A stretch of DNA of 6,904 nt from an uncultured Propionibacteriaceae bacterium (GTDB taxonomy: Bacteria; Actinomycetota; Actinomycetes; Propionibacteriales; Propionibacteriaceae): contig CAKZJI010000388.1 in NCBI GenBank assembly GCA_936941515.1, forward strand, positions 1-6,904, written 5' to 3'. The translations under genes and the position numbers were made by a program. Shown here piece after piece: positions 1 through 5,027 of this stretch (the first letter of the stretch is position 1; the number at the start of each line of letters is the position of its first letter). Under the pieces are notes generated by a model, which saw only the letters and a program-made list of their open reading frames with translations, made no database searches and was not told where the DNA came from.

Positions 1-56
1 ACCTCCACAACAGGCCCCCACACCGAGAGCGTTGCTTACACGCTATGACACCGCCC
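1..56. mobile_element. Possible terminal end of an insertion element interrupting the hydrolase gene
   Basis: Homology-like hydrolase sequence on the minus strand stops abruptly at position 57. From 56 down to 1 the sequence no longer reads like the family, and a stop (TAA on the minus strand) falls at 38-36. Read outward from the junction, this flank begins GGGCGGTGTCATAGCGTGTAAG. A G-rich tip, then TGTC, then GTGTAA is reminiscent of IS256-family ends, but that is from memory and no transposase is in the window. The body would lie left of position 1. It could instead be a deletion scar or another kind of rearrangement. Confidence 0.3.
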
Positions 57-359
57 CGTCGCGCACGAGAACTTACCCTGCTCGTCAGTTTTCTGTATGC
101 CCCCGGAGTCGCCGCACGGATACCATGACACCTCCTGGCTATAAAAAGATTCCAAACCCTTCGGTACTGCCCCTGGCTCATCCGGGGCAGGGGTATTGGT
201 GCCGGATTTCTGGGGCACCGCATAGGCCGGCAGAGCCGACGCCACCGGACCCGCCAGCAGCGCACACCCCACCACCAGCGCAGCCACGGAACGCCGCCTC
301 TGGCCTACCCAAGGGGCTGAACCCGGCCCCACTTTCTCCTTCGTCCTCGCTGTTCTCAT
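36..359 (-). pseudogene. Secreted alpha/beta-hydrolase (tripeptidyl-aminopeptidase-like), N-terminal fragment only
   Basis: The 107-residue reading frame starts at the ATG at 359, preceded by AAAGGAG about five bases upstream. It has a classic export signal: basic QRRR at residues 20-23, a hydrophobic core at 25-41, and a likely cleavage after AYA at residue 47. The mature start includes SFYSQEVSWYPCGDSGGI and then FSCAT. This resembles the first cysteine-bearing segment of actinobacterial secreted peptidases and hydrolases, where a VPLDY-type motif normally comes next. Here the frame turns into GRCHSV and stops, so the several hundred residues that carry the Ser-Asp-His triad are missing. 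The last six residues (positions 56-39) belong to the foreign flank. Family assignment rests on motif recall. The gene was probably intact until interrupted at about 56/57. Confidence 0.55.
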
Positions 360-360
360 A

Positions 361-388
361 CCGCTCCTTTCTTTATCTTTTCTTTATC
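361..388 (-). promoter_or_regulatory. Purine-rich leader with tandem 10-mer and ribosome binding site of the hydrolase remnant
   Basis: On the minus strand GATAAAGAAA occurs twice, at 388-379 and 377-368, and the second copy runs into AAAGGAG just before the ATG at 359. The stretch is much richer in A than its surroundings. It likely holds the ribosome binding site and may overlap a -10 region. I see no convincing -35 partner. Confidence 0.35.
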
Positions 389-533
389 TGCTTGGGGCCC
401 CTTACCGGACCGTGCAGGTGTATGGGAACCCCCAGCATCCCGCAACCAGGCGCCCGCATCCACCCTGCTAACGGGACAAACAAAGGTAGAGATGACTCAC
501 CCCTAAGGGTCGAGCTGAAGCCATATGGGCCAC

Positions 534-665
534 TCACCTTTTGGGAATCGCGATGAACAGCACCAGCCTGGCGAAGACGCCACACGGGATCAGGCACGCC
601 CACAGCCACCAGCGCAACCTGCCGAAACCAGGCTGCCACGAAAGCTTATGCCACCGCGACACCAT
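534..665 (-). CDS. Possible 43-residue single-span membrane peptide
   Basis: This frame runs from the ATG at 665 to TGA at 536-534. The peptide starts MVSRWHKLSWQPGFGRLRWW, continues with a hydrophobic stretch at about residues 19-39 (tryptophan-rich start, then LIPCGVFARLVLFIAI) and ends in PKR. Codons in the second half mostly end in G or C, as expected for coding DNA here. GGAGG lies 11 bases upstream of the ATG, a rather long spacing. The repeat at 686-773 lies directly upstream, so any promoter would sit in or beyond it. I do not recognise a family. It could be a genuine small membrane protein, a remnant of a larger gene, or chance. The 175 bases between this ORF and the hydrolase start show nothing else I can name. 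Confidence 0.3.
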   Translation of the reverse strand: MVSRWHKLSWQPGFGRLRWWLWACLIPCGVFARLVLFIAIPKR

Positions 666-685
666 ACGCGCGACTGCCTCCAGAA

Positions 686-773
686 CTGGCCCTATCCCCG
701 GTTTGCTGGCCTTGTTGCGGTTTGCTGGCGTCATAGCACAGGCAAACGTGAATAAGGCCAGCAAACGGGCAGG
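686..773. repeat. Hairpin-forming intergenic repeat, copy 1 (88 bp)
   Basis: The first 77 bases (686-762) match 2602-2678 at 71 of 77 positions, including an identical first 33 bases. The element is built from a 19-20-bp module around GTTTGCTGGCCTT, present as direct copies on the left (701-710, 720-729) and inverted on the right. The outer arms CCGGTTTGCTGGCCTT (698-713) and AAGGCCAGCAAACGGG (754-769) are complementary at 15 of 16 positions. An inner GTTTGC/GCAAAC pair (720-725, 742-747) extends the stem. It lies between the small minus-strand ORF and ABC cassette 1. No coding role is evident. Confidence 0.85.
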
Positions 774-819
774 GGATGCCGAATACCCCAGTTCGCCAGA
801 TTCCGTGCGGAAACACAGC

Positions 820-831
820 TAGCCTTCTGGT
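820..831 (+). promoter_or_regulatory. Candidate leaderless -10 element of ABC cassette 1
   Basis: TAGCCT at 820-825 ends six bases before the ATG at 832, which would place the transcription start on the A of the start codon. No Shine-Dalgarno sequence precedes this ATG. The same hexamer type at the same distance precedes the histidine kinase and the second ATPase. The wider match GCTAGC[A/C]T is shared with the kinase promoter. No good -35 box is visible, which would fit activator dependence. Confidence 0.4.
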
Positions 832-1809
832 ATGTCATCGCAGACCACGCGGCAGTCCGGACCGGGTCGCCTCACGGCCTCCGCCGGGTCGACGATCGAG
901 GTCAACGGACTGACCAAGGAGTATGGCGGACGGGCTGTCGTGGACGACCTCTCGTTCATAGTCCGTCCTGGTCTCGTCACGGGTTTCCTGGGCCCCAACG
1001 GGGCGGGCAAGTCCACGACGATGAAGATGATCCTCGGCCTGGTGCATCCGACCCGCGGCAGCGCCCTCATCGGGGGACGCCCGTTCCGGTCCCTGCCGAA
1101 CCCGGCGGCCAGCATAGGCGGCCTTCTCGACCCCCACGCTGTGCAAGGTTTCCACACGGGCGCTGAACACTTGGCCTGGCAGGCCAGGACCGCCGGGATC
1201 CCGCTTGAGACGGTGGGACGAAAGCTTGAGCTGGTCGGCCTGTCACAGGCCGCCGACCGCAGGGTGAGCGGCTACTCGCTGGGCATGCGGCAACGGCTCG
1301 CGCTCGCAGGGGCCCTGCTGGCCGACCCGGGCATCCTCATCTTCGACGAGCCCGTCAATGGCCTCGACACGGAGGGCATCTTGTGGATGCGCGACATGCT
1401 GAGGTCACTCGCGGCGCAGGGACGGACGGTATTCGTCTCAAGCCACCTGATGGACGAGATGCAGCGAACAGCCGACCGGGTGATCATCATCGACAAAGGA
1501 CGCCTGGTCAGAGACGTCACCCTCGACGAACTGACCGCCCAGGCAGTCGATCACCAGGTGCGGGTCCGCAGCGGTGACGATGATCGCCTGCGAGACGTCC
1601 TCGCCGCCGAGTCAGGGCAGGTCCGTCCTCTGCCGGACGGCATGCTCGTGACGGGCCTGGCGGCGGAGAGGATCGGACGCCTCGCCCTGGAGGCGGCCAT
1701 CCCGCTGATCGAGCTGCATAGTGAGGCGGCGACGCTGGAGGATGCCTTTCTCCAGATCACCCACGCGGCGGACAGGACCGCGGCGGACAGGACGGAGGGC
1801 AAGCCATGA
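832..1809 (+). CDS. ABC transporter ATP-binding protein, cassette 1 (ABC-2 exporter type)
   Basis: This 325-residue nucleotide-binding protein would drive an exporter with the membrane protein encoded next to it. Walker A is GPNGAGKST (54-62), the signature is YSLGMRQR (148-155), Walker B is ILIFDEP (168-174) with catalytic Glu173, the D-loop is NGLD, and the switch histidine is His205 in SSHL. The usual Q-loop glutamine is absent: the segment reads GGLLDPHAVQ, as in the BcrA-like group to which it appears to belong. Residues from about 235 form an accessory C-terminal region. It ends in AADRTAADRT, encoded by a perfect 15-bp tandem duplication. The start at 832 gives about 20 residues before the usual IEVNGLTK beginning and is favoured by the -10-like element just upstream. 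The stop overlaps the permease start (ATGA), so the pair is translationally coupled. The substrate is unknown; related proteins act in bacitracin or lantibiotic self-protection. Confidence 0.93.
   Translation: MSSQTTRQSGPGRLTASAGSTIEVNGLTKEYGGRAVVDDLSFIVRPGLVTGFLGPNGAGKSTTMKMILGLVHPTRGSALIGGRPFRSLPNPAASIGGLLDPHAVQGFHTGAEHLAWQARTAGIPLETVGRKLELVGLSQAADRRVSGYSLGMRQRLALAGALLADPGILIFDEPVNGLDTEGILWMRDMLRSLAAQGRTVFVSSHLMDEMQRTADRVIIIDKGRLVRDVTLDELTAQAVDHQVRVRSGDDDRLRDVLAAESGQVRPLPDGMLVTGLAAERIGRLALEAAIPLIELHSEAATLEDAFLQITHAADRTAADRTEGKP
1764..1793 (+). repeat. Perfect 15-bp tandem duplication inside the ATPase C-terminus
   Basis: The unit CGCGGCGGACAGGAC occurs at 1764-1778 and again at 1779-1793 with no mismatch. 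Because 15 is a multiple of three, it adds AADRT in frame next to AADRT (residues 312-321) at the very end of the protein, where it probably does little harm. It looks like a recent slippage event and may vary in number between strains. Confidence 0.9.
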
Positions 1810-2597
1810 CGGGGATGCACCGCGCTGGCCTCTCGTCGGCTGCGGCTGGAGAGTTCGCCAAAGCCCGGTCGTGGCGGACGGGACGGGCGCTGCTGGTGGT
1901 GGCTTTGCTCGGCGCGGCCCTGGGGAGTGCGATGTTCGTCGCCACCGTGCCACTCACGATGAGCCAATCCCTGGCGGCGCTCCAGGAGCGTCAGCGCGTG
2001 GAGGTGTCGCTGATGGGCGTGGACGTGGCCAACATCGTGTGCCTCGTGGCGGCGATCCTGTTCGTGTCGAATGAGAACTCCAGCAACCTCGTCGAGGTCA
2101 CCGCGCGGCTGACTCCGGTGCGGCACCGGGTGGTCCTGGCGAAGCTGATCGTGGCGGGAGGGCTCTCGTGCGTGATCTCGGTTCTCGCGACGCTGCTGGC
2201 TTATGGCGCTGGCATGGTCACCCTCACCGCTGCCGGGGCGCCGCTGCCAGCTTTCGACGGCGGCACGCTGCAGGCCCTACTGGGAACCATGCTCATGATT
2301 CCGGTCCACACCGTCCTGGCTGTCGCCATGGCCTACCTGACCCGGAGCGGCCTGATGGCCTTCCTGGGGGTCTTCGCCGTCATGTGCCTGCCCACCCTCA
2401 GCTCGATCCTGCCCAGTGCGCTCGACCGGGCCGCGCAGTGGCTGCTCCTCACCCCCGCGCTGCACACGATCTCGGGCATCGCCACCCCGGGCGGAAAAGA
2501 GTTCACCCACCCCGTCGCGGCGGCGGGCGTCGTGCTGGGCTGGATGGTCGTCCCCCTGCTGCTGGCGGTCTCGGCCTTCCGGTCCCGTGATCTCTGA
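1806..2597 (+). CDS. ABC-2 type permease, cassette 1
   Basis: This 263-residue integral membrane protein is the transmembrane partner of the preceding ATPase. GGAGGG at 1794-1799 followed by six bases gives a good ribosome binding site, and the ATG overlaps the ATPase stop by four bases. I see about six hydrophobic segments, near residues 27-49, 70-88, 109-141, 155-177, 183-205 and 235-257. After the second segment comes SNENSSNLVEVTARLTPVRH followed by VVLAK. This matches the general ABC-2 pattern of an acidic residue, a small-residue turn, a proline-arginine motif and then a lysine at the start of the next helix. With only one permease gene, the cassette probably uses a homodimer. The gene is followed at once by repeat copy 2 and a convergent operon. 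Sequence conservation in this class is low, so the substrate cannot be read from it. Confidence 0.85.
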   Translation: MTGMHRAGLSSAAAGEFAKARSWRTGRALLVVALLGAALGSAMFVATVPLTMSQSLAALQERQRVEVSLMGVDVANIVCLVAAILFVSNENSSNLVEVTARLTPVRHRVVLAKLIVAGGLSCVISVLATLLAYGAGMVTLTAAGAPLPAFDGGTLQALLGTMLMIPVHTVLAVAMAYLTRSGLMAFLGVFAVMCLPTLSSILPSALDRAAQWLLLTPALHTISGIATPGGKEFTHPVAAAGVVLGWMVVPLLLAVSAFRSRDL

Positions 2598-2601
2598 GAC
2601 G

Positions 2602-2709
2602 CTGGCCCTATCCCCGGTTTGCTGGCCTTGTTGCCATTTGCTGGCCTCACAGCACAGGCAAACGCGATTAAGGCCAGCGAACGCGGATTAAGGCCAGCAA
2701 ACCGGCAGG
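2602..2709. repeat. Hairpin-forming intergenic repeat, copy 2 (108 bp)
   Basis: This copy fills nearly the whole gap between two convergent genes, starting five bases after the permease stop and ending one base before the response-regulator stop codon. It differs from copy 1 by six substitutions in the first 77 bases and by one extra 20-bp module (2679-2698); after that the right ends match again (AAACCGGCAGG against AAACGGGCAGG). The outer arms CCGGTTTGCTGGCCTT (2614-2629) and AAGGCCAGCAAACCGG (2690-2705) are perfectly complementary over 16 bp. The position suits a bidirectional terminator, but there is no T-run on either strand. Confidence 0.88.
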
Positions 2710-3378
2710 TTAGGAGTCGAGCAGACGGGCATCGTGGACCAGGATCGCGACCTGGGTGCGGTTGGTGCAGCCGAGTTTGGTCAGGACCCTGGTTAGCGTG
2801 GCTTTCACCGTCGCCAGCGAGTGGTAGAGCTTCGTCGCGATCTCCGCGTTGCTCAGGCCCCGGCCGACCTCGACGGCGACCTCCAGCTCACGCTTGCTGA
2901 GGACCTCCAGGTCGGTCCGGGCGCGCTGGGTGCGGTCGTCGACGCCCGCTGACGTCGCGGCCGCGATCACCGCCCCGATCACCGACGGCGACAGCGACCG
3001 CTCCCCCTCGGCGGCGCGGTGGATGGCGCGGATCATCTCTTCCGGCGACGTGTCCTTCAGCAGGAAACCGGAGGCCCCCGAGCGCAGCGCCCCGAAGACG
3101 TACTCGTCCAGGCCGAACATCGTCAGCACCACCACCCGCACCTCTGAGAGCCGGGCATCTCGGACGATGGATCGAGTTGCCGCGATCCCATCCAGCTGCG
3201 GCATGCGGATATCCATCAAGATGACGTCGGGAACAAGCTCACGGGTCAGCGAGACGGCCTCGACTCCGGTGGCGGCCTCCCCAACGACCCGGATGCCGGT
3301 CTGGGCATCCAGCAGATGCGCCAGGGACTGGCGCAACAGCTGCTGGTCGTCGGCGATTACGACGCGGATCTCAGACAT
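2710..3378 (-). CDS. NarL/FixJ-family response regulator
   Basis: This 222-residue transcription regulator is phosphorylated by the adjacent kinase. The receiver domain spans about residues 3-120. Asp10 and Asp11 form the acidic pair, Asp56 in LMDIRMP is the phosphoacceptor, Thr86 follows VVVL, and Lys108 is in LLKD. The LuxR-type helix-turn-helix covers about 158-218 (LSKRELEVAVEVGRGLSNAEIA, then LATVKATLTRVLTKLG). The recognition helix reads TVKAT where TVKTH or TVKAH is usual. The ATG at 3378 is chosen because MSEIRVVIADDQ is the normal receiver start; it overlaps the kinase stop by eight bases. The reading frame continues upstream without homology. Its likely targets are the promoters of the two flanking exporters and of its own operon. 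The stop codon lies one base from repeat copy 2. Confidence 0.93.
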   Translation of the reverse strand: MSEIRVVIADDQQLLRQSLAHLLDAQTGIRVVGEAATGVEAVSLTRELVPDVILMDIRMPQLDGIAATRSIVRDARLSEVRVVVLTMFGLDEYVFGALRSGASGFLLKDTSPEEMIRAIHRAAEGERSLSPSVIGAVIAAATSAGVDDRTQRARTDLEVLSKRELEVAVEVGRGLSNAEIATKLYHSLATVKATLTRVLTKLGCTNRTQVAILVHDARLLDS

Positions 3379-4195
3379 CGGCGGGCCCCGGATCCGGGAT
3401 CTCCGCCACGAGGTGGAATCCCTCGGGGGAGGAGCTGTGGCTGAGTTCTCCGCCCAGGGCCGTGACACGTTCCCGGAGCCCCAGCAGGCCGTGGCCCGCG
3501 CCGGGACGAGGCCGCCACCCGGGGACTGGGCCCTCGTCTGCCACGGTGAGGCAGAGCGTCTCCCCACGGCGAGCCAGGTCGATGCGGACTCTTGTGGAGC
3601 CGGCGTGCCTGGCCACGTTCGCCAGCCCCTCCTGGAGGATGCGATGGACGGCCACCGCCACCCCGTCGCTATTGGCAGTCACATCGGCTCCTGAGGTCTC
3701 CACCGTCAGCCCCGCCCTTGCTGCGGCGTCGATGGGTTCCTGCCAATCCGGTGTCCCAGGGAGCGGAGACAGCGGCGGAGCCTGACCGGAACGCAACACC
3801 TGGAACATGCGACGCAACTCCAGGGTGGTGGCCCGGCTGGCCTGCTCAATGTCGCCGAGCGCGGCCGTCAGGCGATCCGGGGAGGCCGCATCCACGGTGC
3901 GGGCCACGGCGGCCCGCACCGTGATCAGGCCGAGGCCGTGGGAGATGAGGTCGTGGAGATCGCGGGCTATCGTCAGCCGCTCCGCAGCCACCGCTGCTGC
4001 CACCTGCTGGGCCTGCAGCTGCCTGGCTTGGCGGCGCTCCATGACCCGCGCCAGCCGCCAGATCCAGAGAATCCCGGCGGCTGCGAGCAGCAGCGGCAGC
4101 AGCGTCATGGCACTTGCAGCGTCCATGAGCACCGGGATCGCCAGGAATCCGAGCAGCGTCAAGATGACCATCACCCAGGTGGTCAGCGAACGCAT
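3371..4195 (-). CDS. HisKA_3-type sensor histidine kinase with two closely spaced membrane helices
   Basis: This 274-residue membrane kinase is the partner of the overlapping response-regulator gene. Two hydrophobic helices at about residues 6-23 and 31-48 are joined by only about seven residues (MDAASAM), so there is no extracellular sensor domain. A coiled-coil-like linker (MERRQARQLQAQQ) leads to the HisKA_3 motif ERLTIARDLHDLISHGLG with the phosphorylated His81. The ATPase domain has the N-box EGLANVARHAG (Asn193), the G1 box VADEGP (Asp220) and the G2 region GHGLLGLRERV. Kinases of this compact build often take their signal within the membrane or from a partner ABC transporter; the neighbouring exporters make that attractive, but it is inference. 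No Shine-Dalgarno sequence precedes the ATG at 4195. A -10-like TAGCAT lies six bases upstream, suggesting a leaderless message. Confidence 0.93.
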   Translation of the reverse strand: MRSLTTWVMVILTLLGFLAIPVLMDAASAMTLLPLLLAAAGILWIWRLARVMERRQARQLQAQQVAAAVAAERLTIARDLHDLISHGLGLITVRAAVARTVDAASPDRLTAALGDIEQASRATTLELRRMFQVLRSGQAPPLSPLPGTPDWQEPIDAAARAGLTVETSGADVTANSDGVAVAVHRILQEGLANVARHAGSTRVRIDLARRGETLCLTVADEGPVPGWRPRPGAGHGLLGLRERVTALGGELSHSSSPEGFHLVAEIPDPGPADV

Positions 4196-4207
4196 GCGCT
4201 GATGCTA
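4196..4207 (-). promoter_or_regulatory. Candidate leaderless -10 element of the two-component operon
   Basis: On the minus strand TAGCAT occupies 4207-4202 and is followed by six bases and the ATG at 4195. The context GGCTAGCAT resembles AGCTAGCCT before ABC cassette 1. The hexamer lies inside the dyad at 4201-4219, so a protein bound there would contact this promoter directly. Confidence 0.4.
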
Positions 4208-4219
4208 GCCGTCAGCATC
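4201..4219. promoter_or_regulatory. Candidate operator: inverted repeat GATGCT-N7-AGCATC
   Basis: GATGCT (4201-4206) and AGCATC (4214-4219) are perfect inverted repeats with a seven-base spacer. This size is compatible with a dimeric LuxR-type regulator. The site overlaps the proposed kinase -10 element. Binding by the local response regulator is inferred only from position. Confidence 0.35.
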
Positions 4220-4228
4220 CCATCCGTC

Positions 4229-4255
4229 CTCAGCCCAGGGGCTGAGATCCCCTGG
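4229..4255. promoter_or_regulatory. Two overlapping dyads in the kinase / ABC cassette 2 divergent control region
   Basis: CTCAGCCC (4229-4236) and GGGCTGAG (4239-4246) form an 8-2-8 dyad. CCAGGGG (4235-4241) and CCCCTGG (4249-4255) form a 7-7-7 dyad that shares bases with the first. The two cannot fold at the same time in one strand. In duplex DNA they could be overlapping operator sites serving both directions of transcription. They lie 34 bp upstream of the kinase start and 71 bp upstream of the second ATPase start. Confidence 0.4.
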
Positions 4256-4313
4256 TCCGAGAGGCCACAGTGGAATCATCGTCGAGCCCGATGGTCGCAG
4301 TGACCTGGTGCAG

Positions 4314-4325
4314 CAGCATTGCCCC
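4314..4325 (+). promoter_or_regulatory. Candidate leaderless -10 element of ABC cassette 2
   Basis: CAGCAT at 4314-4319 is followed by six bases and the ATG at 4326. It is one base away from the TAGCAT used by the kinase, at the same distance. There is no Shine-Dalgarno sequence in front of the ATG. Taken alone it is a weak -10 match; the support comes from the repeated spacing at three genes. Confidence 0.3.
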
Positions 4326-5027
4326 ATGATCAGATTCGACAAGGTGTCCAAGGCCCGTGGTGGTCGCCGGATACTCAATGAGGTGAGCTTTGAAGCCCGT
4401 CCCGGGCGGGTGACAGGATTCGTGGGGCCGAACGGCGCCGGCAAGTCGTCGAGCCTGCGCATTCTCCTCGGCCTGGACCGGGCGACTGCGGGAGAGACCA
4501 CCATCGACGGTCGCGCGTACCGGGACCTCCGTCACCCCCTGCGGCACGTCGGCTCCATGCTGGATGGGGCCGCGGCACACCCGTCGCGCACCGCACGAGC
4601 CCATCTCGGCTGGGTGGCGACCAGCAACGGCATCCCGAGGGCTCGGGTGAGGCAGGTTCTTGAACAGGTCGGTTTGGCTGCCGAGGCTCATCGCCGGGTT
4701 GGAGGCTACTCGCTGGGCATGGGGCAGCGGCTGGGACTGGCGACGGCCCTGTTGGGTGAGCCCCAGCGGCTGGTGCTCGACGAGCCAGTCAACGGCCTTG
4801 ACCCGCAGGGAGTCAGATGGATCCGTCAGCTGCTCAGAGCGCATGCTGATGCGGGCGGCACGGTGCTGCTCTCCAGTCACCTCATCGGTGAGCTCGCGGA
4901 GATCGTCGACGACGTGGTGGTGATTGCGGGAGGACGGGTCAGGGCTCAGGGCAGTGTCGAGGACGTCCAGGCCGGGCATCCCAGCCTGGAGGAGGCGTTC
5001 TTCGCGCATGTGGAGGGCCGGGCATGA
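4326..5027 (+). CDS. ABC transporter ATP-binding protein, cassette 2 (BcrA-like exporter type)
   Basis: This 233-residue ATPase energises the exporter formed by the two downstream permeases. Motifs are Walker A GPNGAGKSS (34-42), signature YSLGMGQR (128-135), Walker B RLVLDEP (148-154) with Glu153, D-loop NGLD, and switch His185 in SSHL. The Q-loop position reads GSMLDGAAAHPSRTARAHL without the usual glutamine, as in cassette 1. It is shorter than the first ATPase, lacking most of its C-terminal extension. I chose the ATG at 4326 because MIRFDKVSKARGG is the normal family beginning; an in-frame GTG at 4308 would add six unrelated residues. The gene ends in an ATGA overlap with the next. It is divergent from the kinase and probably controlled by the same regulator. 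Confidence 0.93.
   Translation: MIRFDKVSKARGGRRILNEVSFEARPGRVTGFVGPNGAGKSSSLRILLGLDRATAGETTIDGRAYRDLRHPLRHVGSMLDGAAAHPSRTARAHLGWVATSNGIPRARVRQVLEQVGLAAEAHRRVGGYSLGMGQRLGLATALLGEPQRLVLDEPVNGLDPQGVRWIRQLLRAHADAGGTVLLSSHLIGELAEIVDDVVVIAGGRVRAQGSVEDVQAGHPSLEEAFFAHVEGRA

Noticed and set aside
394..401. GGGGCCCC palindrome upstream of the hydrolase remnant as a terminator or operator.
   Set aside because: Eight bases with no loop cannot form a terminator hairpin, and the symmetry does not extend further.
686..773. The repeated GTTTGCTGGC units as a CRISPR array.
   Set aside because: Units are 19-20 bp with no unique spacers, occur in both orientations, and no cas gene is present.
3387..3398. A 12-bp palindrome CCCGGATCCGGG near the regulator start.
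   Set aside because: It lies inside the C-terminal coding region of the kinase, and short GC palindromes are expected there by chance.
3378..3567. An upstream extension of the response-regulator reading frame by 63 codons.
   Set aside because: The extension overlaps the kinase coding region on the same strand and lacks homology-like features, while the receiver domain begins normally at the ATG at 3378.
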